Shown: positions 12,501 to 25,692 of the stretch, in pieces
Layout: every line of letters starts with the position of its first letter
Numbering within the stretch: position 1 is the stretch's first letter
From: Coriaria nepalensis
Lineage: Eukaryota > Streptophyta > Magnoliopsida > Cucurbitales > Coriariaceae
Direction: 5' to 3'
Assembly: GCA_027186245.1 (NCBI GenBank)
Contig: CP114493.1
Span: 627,501 to 691,500 of the forward strand
DNA: 64,000 bases
The notes under the pieces: model-generated
The model's database searches: none
Seen by the model: the letters and a program-made list of their open reading frames with translations, nothing else
What the model was told of the DNA's origin: nothing
Made by a program: the position numbers and the translations under genes

Positions 12501-15500
12501 CTGCACTGACACTAACTTTCGGAACCAATATCTGCTGTTTCTTCAACTTATGTACTTTAGCTGCAATTGGGGCTCAAATTAAATTTGAACTTGCATCCCT
12601 GGTGGGCAGAATAGGCCATTTACTAACTATGCTAACATATGGGCTTCTTGCACTGCTGCAATTGGCTGTGTCTGGTGAATTTTGCTGAAGTTTTCATTCC
12701 AATGATGAAAAGTACGATCCTTTTCTGCTTTATGTATCTTAAAGATGTTTAAAGTAAAGGATTCTGGGAATTAATTTTCATCCTGAAATATTCTAATATT
12801 TTTTTAATCTGTTATACAGTTTAGTATGTTAGAAATTGTGTGCAGTTAGGTCTTAAGGAGTCAGATTTTCTATAATCCTTGTACAATGCATTGACTTCTT
12901 ACTGAATTTGGGTACTTTACCAATGACTAAAGCTGCAAGTGTAATAGTTAGTTTTGTTATTGTAATAGTCAGTATCGCTTCTTCAGTAACATATAGTCAG
13001 TAACCAATCTAAAAATTGATTCTTCTCAACCTTTTGACTGTAGTGATGCTGTCCTATTTTTGCTTATAGATTGCCTTCAGTACTGACAACTGTAAATGCT
13101 ATTAGGTTTTATGTTTCGAGAAAAACTAGAGAATTCTAAATTAACTTCACATATGGTCTCTAAGAAAACAAAAGGATGGTTGTCAACCTGTTAAGTTTGT
13201 ATTTAGTTCTTTCAATGTTTGTAATCAAATGATCCTCTTATTGTGTTTCATCATTCACTAAGTGCTTAATGATATCGTAACTAATTCAAACCATTCCCTT
13301 TAGATAAATGTTAAACATGATCATTTTAATTATGTAAGGGTGTTTCTAGCTGCGGGAATGATGAACATAGTGAATGGCGACCAGCAGAGGCTGCTTTATT
13401 TTGCATCCGAGCTATATCAAATTATGTTTCAGTGAGCGAAACTGAAGTAATGCCTCAGGTATATATCATTTGATTCCCTCTTGCTAGTTGCTTCCACAGG
13501 ATCTTAATTGAATATGATCGTATGTACTTTGTAGTTTAACTCTATTACTTCCACTGTGATAGAGAACTATAGTTGATGTTATTTTCTGTGGTGTTATATT
13601 GTCATGATTTACGATGTCAGCTGCTTGAAAATGTCTTATGAGGTCATTTCTAGAAGAAAAAAAGGACCTTTTTCTTTTTGGCTGATTGCTGAAGTTATGA
13701 TTTAAATTCTTACCTGATGGACCTGTCAGTGTGATTTATTATCTGCAATGTGCGAGTCTATTACTTACTATAGGAGTAATAATGGGATGTCCTGCCCCTA
13801 TATCTGTTCTTGTCACTTATGACTCAAGATTTATCTGACTGTAAAGATCTTAACGGCTTCGTGGTTTGTTTCTGTTTTCTGCTAAGGTTATGTCTTTACT
13901 TCCTAAACTTCCTCAACAAGCTCCACTCCTTCAAACAGGTACATACCTTCATGATTCATCAGATATTCTTTCTCCCCATTTTACTCGATAATCTAGCTAT
14001 TTTTATCCTGACGAGTGGGTTGGATGAGCTTATGATCTTCTCATTATCAGTGCCTCATCTACCTTTCTCTTAAGGAAAACCAATTACTTCAGCAATTGAT
14101 TGTCGTGTAGACTTTCTAATGTATATGGTAATCTTGATCGGTTATGGCTTAACGCATGTTTATGGTTGCTGAACTTTGTCAGTGTGTTTAACAATTGGAG
14201 CATATTCAAAGTGGGTAGATGCTTCTTCTTGTGGACTCTCTACACTGCCTTCAGTAATTGATATTCTCATGAGTGGCATGGGCACATCTATAGAGTCTGC
14301 AGCTGCTGCAGCTTTGGCATTCAGACATGTCTGTGATGGTATGGTATCTTATCTAGAAGTATTTATTTATTCTTCCTATTTTAATTTATTAGCTATCAGA
14401 GAATCGAAGTAGACTTGCTTATAGTCCAATAATGTCTACATGGTCTGCTCAATAAATTTCTGATGTTTTTGTTTGCATCTTGCTTAATTGGTCTTCCTCC
14501 CCTTCTTACTCTCCCACACTAGCCATCGTGCAATCAGTTACAATATGTTCTCAACTATATTTCAATATGTTCTCAACTGAAGCTCGATTCAATCAGTTAC
14601 ATCATGTCTCTTAAGTGTAGATTGTCGGAAAAAACTTTGTGGATTCTTGGATGGTCTCCTCCATATATATAATGGGGCTCTTTATGGGGAAAATAATTTT
14701 AAAGTATCTGCTGAGGACTCGCTGCATCTGGTGGAGGCGTTAAGGTAATCCCACTAATACTTTGAAGCTGATATCTGATGAGCCAGGATTCGCCAGTCTA
14801 TGTTGATTTCATGTTTTATCTTTGTTTTATCTGGCAGCATGGTTATCACTGAACTTCTGCCAGACAATGCCAAGAGGGCTCTGGAGGCATTATGTTTGCC
14901 TGTTGTCACTTCTCTTCAGGTTACTTTCATTTTCCTCAAATCTACAAGGTTTTATCTCCTTATGAACTATTCTTAATGTGGAGTGTACAAAACCAGGAAA
15001 TACTTAATCAAGGCCCAGAAGTATTAAATAAGAAGCCTTCTCATGACTTGACAGTTCATATTGATCGGTTTGCATATATCTTCAGGTGTGATCAAAATCT
15101 CTTCTGTTTCTCGTCTCCATCTAATGTTTCTCTAATTTAGGTTTATATAACTTAAAACTGATATTTTGATTTTGACTTTAGATATGTAAATCACCCCGAA
15201 GCTGTGGCAGATGCAATTCAAAGGCTTTGGCCAATTTTTAAAGCCATCTTTGATCTGTAAGCACTTTAAACTGCTTCCAGGACCCTATGATCTCCTGTGT
15301 GGATGAACTTGGGATTTTTTGCTTATCTGATGTATTTAATATCATTTGTTCAAGTCGTGCATGGGACATGCGGACAATGGAGTCTCTTTGCCGAGCTTGC
15401 AAATATGCTGTAAGTTCTTGGACATCTGGTGGTCTCCTCTTTGGTGACTAGTTGAATATTTGTAATATAGTAGAATGTAAGCTCTTCGACATCTTGTGGG

Positions 15501-17273
15501 CTCCTCTTTAGTGACTAGTTGATTGTTTGTAACACAATTTAGAGTTGATAAGAATAAAACCAAATAATTGGAAAACCGCTTATCTTGCACTTGGCATAGC
15601 ATTTGAAACTCCAATTAGGATCTGAACATAAATTTGGGCTTCAATCCCAGTTTCTTACAAGTGTTGTTCAACAATTTTTTTTTTTTTTTTCCTGACCTCC
15701 CATTTAGTTTTGAACTTAGAATCTGACCAAATACCAGTATAGCCAAACATCAGTTTGCTAACTATTTCCCAAGTGCAAGCTTAGTTATATACTAGTGGTA
15801 GTAGTTTCTGGTTAAAAGGAGTGTTGCGAGAGTACGGCACATTTACCTTAAAACTGAACTCTCTTAGGTTCGAACTTCTGGAAGATTCATGGGAGTCACG
15901 ATTGGAGCTATGTTAGAAGAGATCCAGGGCTTATATCAACAGCATCATCAACCTTGCTTTCTTTATCTGTCTAGTGAAGTTATAAAGGTTAGTGCTTTCC
16001 TTAATTTAGCTAGGCATTATATTCTAGTCTATAAGTTATTTATTTGAAATGGTGATTCCTTTTTGGTTGCAGATATTTGGTTCTGACCCAACTTGTGCCA
16101 GCTATTTACGAAATTTGATCGAAGCACTATTCATGCATACAACACTCCTTCTCACAAATATTCAGGTAAGATTTCTCCAAGCTCTTTGCTTATTATTTAG
16201 AAGGTATTTTTTTCTTCCCTTTTTCTTTTTCGAATTTATTATCACTTTTTATTGTTTCTGCAGGAATTTACTGCCAGACCGGATATTGCAGATGATTGCT
16301 TCCTATTGGCTTCCCGATGCATTCGCTATTGTCCTCAATTATTTATTCCTTCTGCCGTATTTCCATTGTTAGTAGATTGTTCGATGACTGGTGTCACAGT
16401 ACAGCACAGGTATAGTCTCTCTCTCTCTCTCTCTCATGTCACCCATTAAATATGAACCTGCGTTTCCCATGGATTATGTTACTGAACTATTTTTTTATGG
16501 TTTTAGGAATCATTGATCCTTGTCTGTTCAAACTACACATGCTATGTTTTAATTGTGACTCTAGATGTTCATTCTCCAAGTTAATTGATGATTTACAGTA
16601 TATCCACTTGTTCTTACCTGCAGGGAGGCGTCAAATTCCATATTGACCTTTTTAGCCGATATTTTTGATCTTGCAAACTCTGGAAAGGGGAATCAATACT
16701 TGCCCATTAGAGATTCCATAATTATTCCTCGAGGTCGAACCATTTCCAGAATTTTAATTGCGTCCTTGACTGGGGCACTACCAAGCTCTCGATTAGAAAC
16801 GGTATATTCTAGTTCTTTTATTCTTTGCATTAGGGATCCATTCATATCAAATTTGAAATTGGAGTTTGGGTAAATTTTGAAACTTGGTATACTGTATATT
16901 AGTTGTATTAGGAAGTAAACTATAGGTTTGGTAGGTGCCTTCTTTTATAACAAGTTAGGAGATTTCATGAAATCACACCCTTCTCCTTCAGGTAACCTAC
17001 ACGTTATTATCTCTAAGTCGAGCTTTTGGAAACCAAGCGCTAGAATGGGCAAAGGAGACTGTCTTGCTAATCCCATCATCAGCCGTTACAGAAAAGGAGC
17101 GCTCAAGATTTCTAAAAGCAATATCAGATGCAGCTTCCGGTTTAGACATTAATACCCTTGCAATTCCAATAGAAGAGTTATCAGATGTTTGCCGGAGAAA
17201 TCGTACCGTTCAGGAGATTGTTCAAGGAGCTTTAAGGCCGCTTGAATTGAATCTCTCGCCTCCTGTATCATAA
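3569..17273 (+). CDS. MOS14: MOS14, transportin-SR (TNPO3-type importin-beta)
   Basis: Nuclear import receptor for SR splicing factors; in Arabidopsis it is needed for correct splicing and for SNC1-mediated immunity. I place 27 exons: 3569-3691, 4703-4780, 4939-5001, 5216-5263, 5350-5496, 5954-6085, 6203-6243, 6383-6474, 6849-6976, 7143-7218, 10760-10880, 10959-11058, 11304-11385, 11826-11908, 13339-13458, 13887-13938, 14183-14338, 14621-14744, 14838-14919, 14997-15085, 15182-15256, 15355-15409, 15868-15987, 16073-16165, 16264-16409, 16624-16801 and 16992-17273. They join in frame to about 960 residues, the usual family length. The N-terminus (MELQNTVKEALNALYHHPDD) opens the importin-beta N-terminal domain, followed by an exportin-1-like HEAT array. 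Intron 10 (7219-10759) is swollen by an antisense LINE. Intron 14 is about 1.4 kb with no recognisable insert. All splice borders are GT..AG. Confidence 0.95.
7380..10620 (-). mobile_element. Decayed RTE-clade LINE inside MOS14 intron 10 (antisense)
   Basis: Reading the minus strand, the element starts near 10600. An endonuclease region (10315-9680) includes RLASWNIGTLNGK and, near 9820, NGHVGKD. The reverse transcriptase region follows, with FIDLEKAYDRVPRELIW (about 8385-8435) and a polymerase box at 8148-8137. A C-terminal tail with LRWMCSKTRKDRI and RGLTWFDHVQRRP lies at 7766-7560. This domain order and these motifs are those of plant RTE-type non-LTR retrotransposons. It is dead: the frame is split by many stops, including one right after PRELIW. 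The polymerase FADD box reads FADN, and the endonuclease GDxNGH box reads GYLNGH. Ends are approximate and no target-site duplication was confirmed. Confidence 0.9.
15410..15535 (+). repeat. Tandem duplication at the donor end of MOS14 intron 22
   Basis: The intron starts GTAAGTTCTTGGACATCT, and about 67 bases on the sequence repeats as GTAAGCTCTTCGACATCT. Each copy continues with GGGCTCCTCTTTAGTGACTAG or close variants of it. The second copy keeps a GTAAG donor-like sequence. Using it would add about 22 codons' worth of intron to exon 22, with TGA and TAG triplets in the added segment. Confidence 0.8.
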
Positions 17274-20200
17274 TCTGGGACCGACCCATTTTGCCTAGGC
17301 ATTTCTCTTTTCTAGATTTGTCTGTCAAATGAGTCTTGTACACCATTTTCCTTGTAATTTTGGCTATTCTATTCTTTTTCTTCTTTTTTTTACCCCTTTT
17401 GGTGTATTAGACTTAATTATTCTCCAATTTTTAGGGAGAATCTCTCCATTTCTTCATATTGGGTGGGGGAGAGTAAAAAAGGCATCTTAACTGTCTTTTT
17501 TTGTTTTTAAAGAAATTTTTGTTTTATCACTGGGATGTGGGATTATAGGAGTAATTAAAATCTTTTTTTTTTCTCGGCTTTCTCAATTTCCAGCTTGTTT
17601 TTTCACTGCTTTTGTTGGGGTAAAACTTTCACTAGGAACAGGGAGGGATGTAATTTACTGTAATGGGAAAAACAAAAAAAAAAAATTTTGTTTTGAGAAA
17701 ATGGTTGAAATTTCTACTCGTTTCACTGTGCTTAGTAGTTCTTTTTTACTGTATATGATTATTCCAATCATAACTATTTCCCAAAAAAAAAATAATAAAA
17801 AAAGTGACTAATGATAGAGAAAGCCCAAGCAAATTATATTGTTCTTTTTCCTCCGGATCAATTACTTTGGACAAAAAAGGAAGATTCAAATTCAAGACCG
17901 TATCTCGATATATATGATAAGAACTGATTCCTTCAAACTTTGGCCGGATTGAGGGGAGTTAAATAATTATTTTTATGATTTAAATAAAATTATGATAATT
18001 GAATTTTTTATAGTGAAAATTTTTTATATGAATTTTTATAATTTATAATTAAAATTTTATAGTAAATAAATTAAATTTGTAATTATAAATTATTTAATTT
18101 ATTTAAATTCATTAATATTGATATAATATTTTTAATAAATTTAATAATATGTAATCATAGAAATTTTTTTTTTTTTTCAATTGACATAACATAATAAAAT
18201 CTTAACAATTAAATCAAATTATATGAAATTAAAAAATTCAGCCAATATTTAATTTTGATATAAAAAATGTACACTTAACCCACCCACCCACTCTTATTTA
18301 TGTTGGTATTTTACTATTTTAACCTTGTATTTACAGTATTCTACATTTTTTACCCCACCTGCGATCTTCTTCTGCTCCTCTTCTACTCCTTCCGATTCGC
18401 CACTATACCCTTCTTCTTCTTCGCAGTTCTGTCAGCTTCCTTTTCCAGTGAAGAGTAGTTCATCCAGCGAGCATTCCCATCAATACCCAGCTGCAATGCA
18501 TCACATTTTATGTTCAATTTAGAGGTATTTTCGAAATTCGTGTATAAAAAAAAATACTGTTTTCAACCATTTTCTATGATTGTATCTGGCCTTTTAAATC
18601 AGTTGGTATAAGCTCTAGACACAAAAAGGTAGAAACTACTTGTGTGTCAAAAGACAAGAAAAGACAATGAACAAAAATGGTGGCATGTAAACTGTGAAAG
18701 TCTGGCTTCCAATCTTAGCGTACGTGTTGAGTGCTATAACATTTACTTCCACAGCCTTACTTCTTCTCATCGTTCTTGCAGTTCATCACCATCATCAGGC
18801 TCTAAACTCGAAGTCATGGAGATGAACGAAGGGGATGATGATGAAGCTCGTCTGTTTGACTGAGTTATAATGTTATTGACATGTGTGATTAATAGATCAT
18901 ATTAAATAGTTTATTATTATTATTATTATTATTATTTTATGTAATATATGTATAACTCACACGGGTTAATTTCATCCCAAAAAATACATTTATGATAAAA
19001 GAATATTAAAAATATAAAATCAAACTCCTAATAAAAAAGAAACATACGAAGTTAAAATTGATTTTCCTCACCAATCTATAGAGACTTTGAAATCCCAGTT
19101 TAAAGTAAAGATCTAACATAAGATCATATAAGTTTCAGATCTAGAATGATTATATTATAATCAAACAAATACAAAATATATCCCCTTGACAAAAAATGGG
19201 GGAAGAAAAGAGAAGAAACATTTTCCCTATACATACATACATAGATAGATTGATGAGGCAAAGTTCACATTTCATCTTCCATGTCCATATTTCCCGACTT
19301 CTCATCGTAGTAGTGTATGTTGGTCCATGCCTTAAATAGTTTATCCATTACAACTAACAATTATTATAAAAGCTTGAATGAAAATTCTTAACCCAGATTC
19401 TTATTTCTTTTTTCTATAAAGCTTGAATAGAAATTCTTAACCCAGATTCTTGGCAAAGCAGAGAAATAAAGAAGAATCTAAACAAGGAATAAAGAACATT
19501 AGTTCATTGATATATCATCAGGTCACAAGGGAGTTCCTCAAATTTGATAAATGAGGCAACTAAACAAGAATTCTTAGAGAGAAATCAATTGAAAGGGGTC
19601 TCTCCCATCAATGATATGCATGTTAAATTCTTTTGAATGGTTTTGGAGACTTCAAAGAGTTGGTAAAAATACCCTCCATGAATATTAATATTAATATTTT
19701 TTTTTTTTAAAATTATTATTTATTATATCATATATATTAATATTTATTAATATTTAAATGATATTTTAAATAAATTGAATAATATATAACTACAAAATTA
19801 CTTATTTTATTAACGTAATAAAATTTTAACTGTTAAATCAAATTATATATAAAATTACACTTAATTATAAATTATACAGAATATTTACTCCCTTCTTTTT
19901 CTTTTTCTGTGAATCGGGCTAAAGACAGAACTTGCATTTTGTATTCCAGCAAGATTTAAGCCTAGAGGCCCTAATCATATTAGGATGTAATGATCCAAAA
20001 TGATCCCAAGTAGTTATCCAATTTATAATCCATTACATACATAAGCACGTGTTTATGAACTGGTCTTGAAATAAAACCACAGAAAAGGACAAAAAAAGGA
20101 AAAGGGACAAATTCAATTCACGGTTTGAAAGGGGAAAGATTCTTACCTAGATCACGTTCTATAAATTATTGTGCACCATTCTAATAAAAAAGAACCTACT

Positions 20201-20899
20201 ATGACTATTAGAATTTTTTGGATAAAAAATGCCCTCCATAAATATATGAGTATATTCTAGAATTTTTCCTTCTGAAAATACAAAACCAAGTATTGTAATA
20301 AGAGAGACCCCAAAAACTTGGGACTTTGTGACCGGAAAGGAAAGAAAACAGGTCGTAAGGCCATGTTAGAAGGATTCTAAGCAGCCAATTGCAGTCTACC
20401 CTAACCAATCAATCAATCCATTAAACATAGAACCAACCAGTAACCACACAGAAAAAGTAGAAAGACGAGAATATTTTTTTTTAGAATTTTCATCTGTGTA
20501 ACCTTTAAGATAAGAAAGTGACCCATCAACAAAATAAGTGAACCATATCCGTTATACAAGATACGTTTAAGATGACAGTCAGATTCCATAGTACAACAAT
20601 AATGCACATTGATATTTATCAATCTACAAATGTCCAGCAAACCACAAGTTGATAGACCCACCGCCATAAGTAACAGTTTTATTCTTATCTCCAGTGCTAA
20701 ATATCAACTAGAAAATAGACAACAAGAACAAAAAGAGGACAAAACACGAAACAGGCATAGATAACAAAGAGATAAAGACCCTATACATTAAAACGATCAA
20801 GTCACTCACCTAATTGATTAGCTTATCTACTTGTAGAAAGATGTCTCTAATACATTAGCTCTACTAGGCAGATTTTGTAAACAAAGGATATGATTCATA
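17274..20899. other. Intergenic, MOS14 to MYB; no gene recognised
   Basis: After the MOS14 stop there is a T-rich 3' UTR to about 17700, then AT-rich DNA. A CT-rich stretch (18355-18520) looks like a leader, and a short open segment (18783-18863) ends GSKLEVMEMNEGDDDEARLFD-stop after a TTGCAG acceptor-like site. I do not recognise that peptide and cannot build a gene. A 33-base segment is duplicated (about 19370-19403 and 19420-19452), and (ATT)n lies near 18907-18935. Confidence 0.6.
17955..18270 (+). repeat. AT-rich dispersed repeat, related copy at 19690-19885
   Basis: The two segments share, in the same orientation, an AATAAATT-AATAATAT block, then an ACATAATAAAATCTTAAC / ACGTAATAAAATTTTAAC block and TTAAATCAAATTATAT. 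They differ elsewhere. They lie about 1.6 kb apart; no LTR borders (TG..CA) or internal coding sequence were seen, so they may be two copies of a MITE-like repeat. Confidence 0.45.
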
Positions 20900-22598
20900 T
20901 TAAGAAACACTGATGATGTTGTCACCATTAGTGAAGCTTGGCATTGCCTCAAAACCTGGATGCCTTTGTGACAATTCTTTAGGATTCAATGTCAAGGAAA
21001 GCCTAAGAGACAGACCTGAAGAGGCCACCTCAGTTGATGATGACTTCAGATTCAAATTTAAATCAGCCATGAGATTAGAACAGGGAGCTGATTGAGCAGA
21101 AATGGGATGGACAAGCCCTGGAGATGTAAGTTTTTCAAACAGATTATTAGTCGGAGCTGGCAAGTTTAACTGCAAAGAGTAAGTTGGCATCAATGCAAAT
21201 CCATTGATATTACTGGGTTCAGGAATGGCTGAAGGAGGCAGTGAATGAGATTGAGAGGTGATTTCTTGACAATGCTGTGCCTGTTCTTCTTGCAAAGGCA
21301 TCGATGAGACCTATAGACAAGATAAACAAATATGTAAGGGGATAACATTGAAAGCCAATTTTCAGCCAGTTTATAAACAAATATGTAAGAGGATTATTAC
21401 ATGTAACATGAATGGAAATGGATAACTGGGATATATCTTTCTAACACATGACACTCCACAGAAACCAAATCTGGATTCGGTTTGTGGATCAGAAATAATA
21501 AGAAGCTACGAAGTACTAAAGCTAAGAAACCATAAGATTAATCATCAATTGTGTGTAGTTACCTAAAATGTTCGGTAAAATAAGTAAATGTGTAGGAATA
21601 TTTGAGAATGCTAACAAATTTGGGACCATGGAAAATAGATTGCCAAAAGTAATCATATTGGTCGAGAGTTCAAGCTAGCAGATTTTTTCTGCCAAGGACC
21701 AATTAATTAGTCCAAACAATTGAATTCACTTACATATTTACTACTCAGCTAATCTGGATGACAGATGGAAAAATTGAATTAGTAGTTCGGAAGTCTACAA
21801 CTTTGAATTTCATACGGTAATCCTCCGTTTTCTCCTAAGCCAAACAGATTGAAATGATTGTAAGAGAAAAGCGAGTGAACGGAATATTACTTACAGTATC
21901 AGTGGTAATATCAAAGAGGCTAGATCTACGGCGACGGCGATTGAGGTTGCTACGCCGGATAAAGTATTTCTGAGCGTGACTAGCAACCTGAGTTGGAGTC
22001 CGAGTCTTAACGAAATCCCTAGAGATTCCTCTCCAATCTCCTTTCCCTACTTTCTGCAATCCCAACAAAAAAAGCTTGTGTTCTTCCTCTGTCCACGGTA
22101 CTCCTAATATATCATCCACAAAAAACACAATGAACAAATATATCCACAACAATCCGTTTCCTTCTCTTTTGTCTAGATCTAGAGCAATATCGTTACTAAA
22201 TAAATCATACTAATTTGATTCTTTGAAACAGGAAAAAACTTGAGAATGGGACAGTAGAGAGTGAAGTTGATCGGAGATCTGAGACGATAAAAAAACGAAC
22301 CTCGCTTGCGCTCGCGGTTTCCGCTGGGGTTAGGGCCGGCGTCGTCGGCAGAGGCATAACCAGAGTCAACGGCGTCCTTGTGATTCACGGCAGTGGAGAA
22401 ATCACTCCTGATGTTATCGCTATTGTTGATATTTAAGCTTTCATGAGGCTGTTCATACTGCGCCAAGTTGTTCAAACTCACGCTCTTCCTCATCGAATCC
22501 ACCACCACTCTAACTCCAAACAACATGATTTCGCCGGCAGTACATCCGCCTCCGCTTCCAGCGACACGTGACTCTTCAACAGCGCTCGTCGTCGGCAT
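20900..22598 (-). CDS. SHAQKYF-type single-MYB transcription factor with EAR motifs
   Basis: Three exons, 22598-22301, 22103-21895 and 21310-20900, give 305 residues. The start at 22598 ([14 protein letters not shown]) is the first ATG after the GA-rich leader; an open frame upstream has no nearby ATG. The N-terminal [20 protein letters not shown] segment is the conserved opening of the MYB1R1/At1g74840 group. The single MYB repeat spans about residues 103-147 and ends in SHAQKYF, the signature of the class that binds TATCC/I-box-like sites. The C-terminus has DLNLNL (about 252-257) and LSLRLSLTL (about 269-277), both EAR-type repression motifs. It lacks the CCHC zinc knuckle of KUA1/MYBS3, so it is not that subgroup. 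The next gene is pTAC2, as in Arabidopsis. Likely a nuclear repressor; targets are unknown. Confidence 0.9.
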
Positions 22599-25253
22599 AT
22601 TCGCTGACGGACGGCGACTTTCCGTTTCTTTTGATCGAAGAGGAGAGGAGAAGGGAATCTTCTTTACCGCCTTACAACTGGCGACGATGAGAAATGGGAA
22701 CTCCAGAAACTCTAGATAGAGAGAGAGAGAGAGAGGACGAAGGCGGTTACGGTGGAATTTTATAGGCAAGTGGGACCACGTGGACAAGGTTTTATTTTCT
22801 AGGCTCATACGTGCCGATTGATGATTGGATGATCGGTACCATGTGTATCCCGTGCTGTTTACCTTAGAATTACTTCTAATCTTCTCCTTCTCGTACCTTG
22901 TAAAACAAAAACTAATAAGGCCTAGAGATTTCAAAATATTTTGGAAAAAAATATTTTTTAGATAAATATAATTTAATTAATTATAAGAGCATATGTTTAT
23001 TTTTAAAAGTTATAAACAATGAAAGAAAAACCATTAAAAAAAAAAACAATGGGCCATAGCAGTTAGGCCTAGTCTTTTGCATACTTCATTCAGCATTATT
23101 ACAAAATTAATTAATTAATTACTTAATATTAGATTATATTAACTTGTCAAATTGGATTACTCATCTTAACCCCTATATACTTGTATCTATATTAAATATT
23201 TACATACATGAAAGTGCTATAATATAAGGTTTACCAAGCTGTAATTACCCTGTACCCTCTACTAAGCTTCAATCTATAAACCAACCCATTTTTAAGTGAT
23301 TAAAAAGTCAGAAACATAGCACATGGATGATAAGTAATGGGTATAAAAAGTAACATATTTAGCTTTATATTTATCCAGTTATCCTGTCTGCAGATGAATC
23401 TAGGGCAACCTCAACTTGTGAAAACAACTAGAACATAGAAAAAGGTGAATGTTTTAAAAATTTATAAATAAATAAAAAAATAAAAAGGAAATGTTATCCT
23501 CAGGCAACAAGTACATAGTTTTGTGTGGGCTTTGTCTCCTAATAATATAATTTATTACCATTAAATTATATTTTAGTACAAAATGGCCATACCTAATACC
23601 TTAATTACAACCACGAGGTCATAACCAAAACGTACTAAGTGGGCTTTCTATAGATACGAGTACTATGCAAGTAGGATTTAGGTGGAAGATTCGATTTGCT
23701 TTTTATGTAGATGGGAAAGAAAAGGAAGAAACGCAGAATTATCTCTTAACTGTATGTAATGTACATAGTCCTTAGTTGTGATGGTACGTATTGGTGGGCC
23801 CGCTGATAAGAAACCTTAGAGATAAGGTAACGTGGGGTTTACCATTGCCAGTGCAAATCACTCCCACCCACCATTACCTTTTTTTTTTCTCCTTCTCTGT
23901 TTATTAAGCCCTTTTGTCTCTAAATTTTAATACTATTTGTTCCATGCTGCTTTGAAGGGTTTCCTCTAAAATGCACTTACTTCACATTTTGTCATTTTGT
24001 CTAAAGTTTATTTAAGTTTTCTCCCCTATAATTTTCCATAACTAAAATGCGTTTTAGAGATTTTCTTCTTGACATACCATATGATAAATATAATTTTAAT
24101 TAGTTACTGTTACTTTAAATCGTATCGAAAGATTATCTATATGATAGTGCTTACAATAATTTCTATTTGCTTTGGGTCAACAAAATACTAACTATACGAT
24201 GAAGTTACCTCGAATTTTGTTCTTATTCAAGGCCTACAGCTAGAAGTGTCTGAATCTAATGGAACCGTTGGGACAAAAGATCCGATTTTTATCTTACAAC
24301 TGAATAGATCCTTTTTTTTATGCCCATGTGTTTTCAGTCTCTCTGACTAAGCATGACTTGGATCCAAGATTATAGTTTACTGAAACAATTAAGTCAAGCA
24401 GATACTAATTAAAGTGCACATGGTCTCAAAATAAAAAAATTTGTTTAATCTCCGATAAGAATTTCTCGGATATATTATGATAGACCGATTTATCTCAACC
24501 ATATATAATTATTATGATATATTATATAATATATGATATGATATTATGAAACTGATATGATTAAATTGATCGGTCCACTGAAAACATGATCTACTAAGAA
24601 TTTCTCATCTCTAGTTTCAGGTTCTATACTTTGTAGTCGATTAGAAAAACTTTTTAATGGGATTCAATATGCTATAAATCGCTTAAATAACATCATGAAA
24701 TAGAAGGCCTAGAGAAAAAGTATGACCACACACACTTACCTGATGAAACTTGCTTTCCTTCCCTCTTTTTTTTGGGACTTCACCGTAAAGAGTGTATTCT
24801 CGTCGAACAAAAGCCTGGAGTGGAAGAGCCTACATCAATGAACCATATAAATTGTTAATACAGAGCTTAATATAGAGATCTAAGAGCTTTTCCTTCCTTT
24901 TCTTTCTCTTCATTCTTTTCCGTGGAAAAGAAGGGATGAATTAAGTGTATAAAGCCAACCTCAATCTGTTCTTTCGTATCATAAAAAGCTATATTTGCAT
25001 CACATAAACTATGCTATGAGTCTAAATCAATAGTGTACATTTAACATATTTAAGAGCAATCTAAAGCTACAAAACTGCAATCCTCCAGGTTGTCAGATTC
25101 GGTCTATCTTGAATCAGACCAATCCCCAACTTTCATGCCAGAAGTTCCTCTGCCAAGTTTCGCGAAATGCCACAAAATCTAACAATCTACCAATTGGTAG
25201 GGGGAAGGGAATTTCCCAAACTGTAAGTTAGAGATTCGATTTGGTGTATGTAA
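22599..25253. other. Intergenic, pTAC2 3' side to MYB promoter
   Basis: 22599-22760 is the MYB leader with a GA repeat. From there to about 24700 the DNA is AT-rich with no recognisable gene. The segment 24740-24829 is exon-like and listed separately. 24840-25253 is the probable 3' flank of pTAC2. TAAGAATTTCTC occurs twice, near 24459 and 24597, around an AT-rich core; I could not assign it to an element. Confidence 0.6.
24740..24829 (-). other. Exon-like 90-base open segment downstream of pTAC2
   Basis: On the minus strand a TGTAG acceptor is followed by exactly 90 open bases and a strong CAG|GTAAGT donor. The 30 encoded residues begin ALPLQAFVRREYTLYGEV and end KESKFHQ, a composition that looks like real protein. 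I found no partner exons on either side and do not recognise it. It could be an alternative 3' exon of pTAC2, a relic of a lost gene, or chance. Confidence 0.35.
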
Positions 25254-25661
25254 TTAAACTGCACTAGTCATAAGCTTGGTTCTTGTCATACTACTTGATT
25301 CAGGATCAGCTTCACTAAGTAGGTCACTAGTCGCATCAATTTTGGATGCTCTTCTTCCTGGAATGTTTAGGGTGGAGTTATTTAAAGTAATTATCTTATC
25401 ATTTTGGGACCCATTGGTACTTTTTTCCATGCCTGACAAAAGCTTCTTGAGCTGAGTTTTCTGGCAGACAATTCGTCCATTGTTCCACCCAGGGAAAGAA
25501 AAGACTGATGATACGTTATCCCGAAGGAATGAATAGGCAGCCTTTGCAATAGGCAGTTCTTGTGTAATGGAGTCTTTCTCGATCTGTCCCCGTCTGAACA
25601 TTTGAAAATACACCATCATTAGAAACATTTGATATAGCCTTAGCAAAACGTGAAAAAATTT

Positions 25662-25692
<31 letters not shown>

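Noticed and set aside
12425..12688. 87-codon plus-strand hydrophobic open frame in MOS14 intron 14
   Set aside because: It does not join exons 14 and 15 in any frame and is not present in the family; it looks like intron sequence.
18590..18660. Segment TCAGTTGGTATAAGC resembling a tRNA or SINE A-box
   Set aside because: No acceptor stem, anticodon arm or B-box could be found around it.
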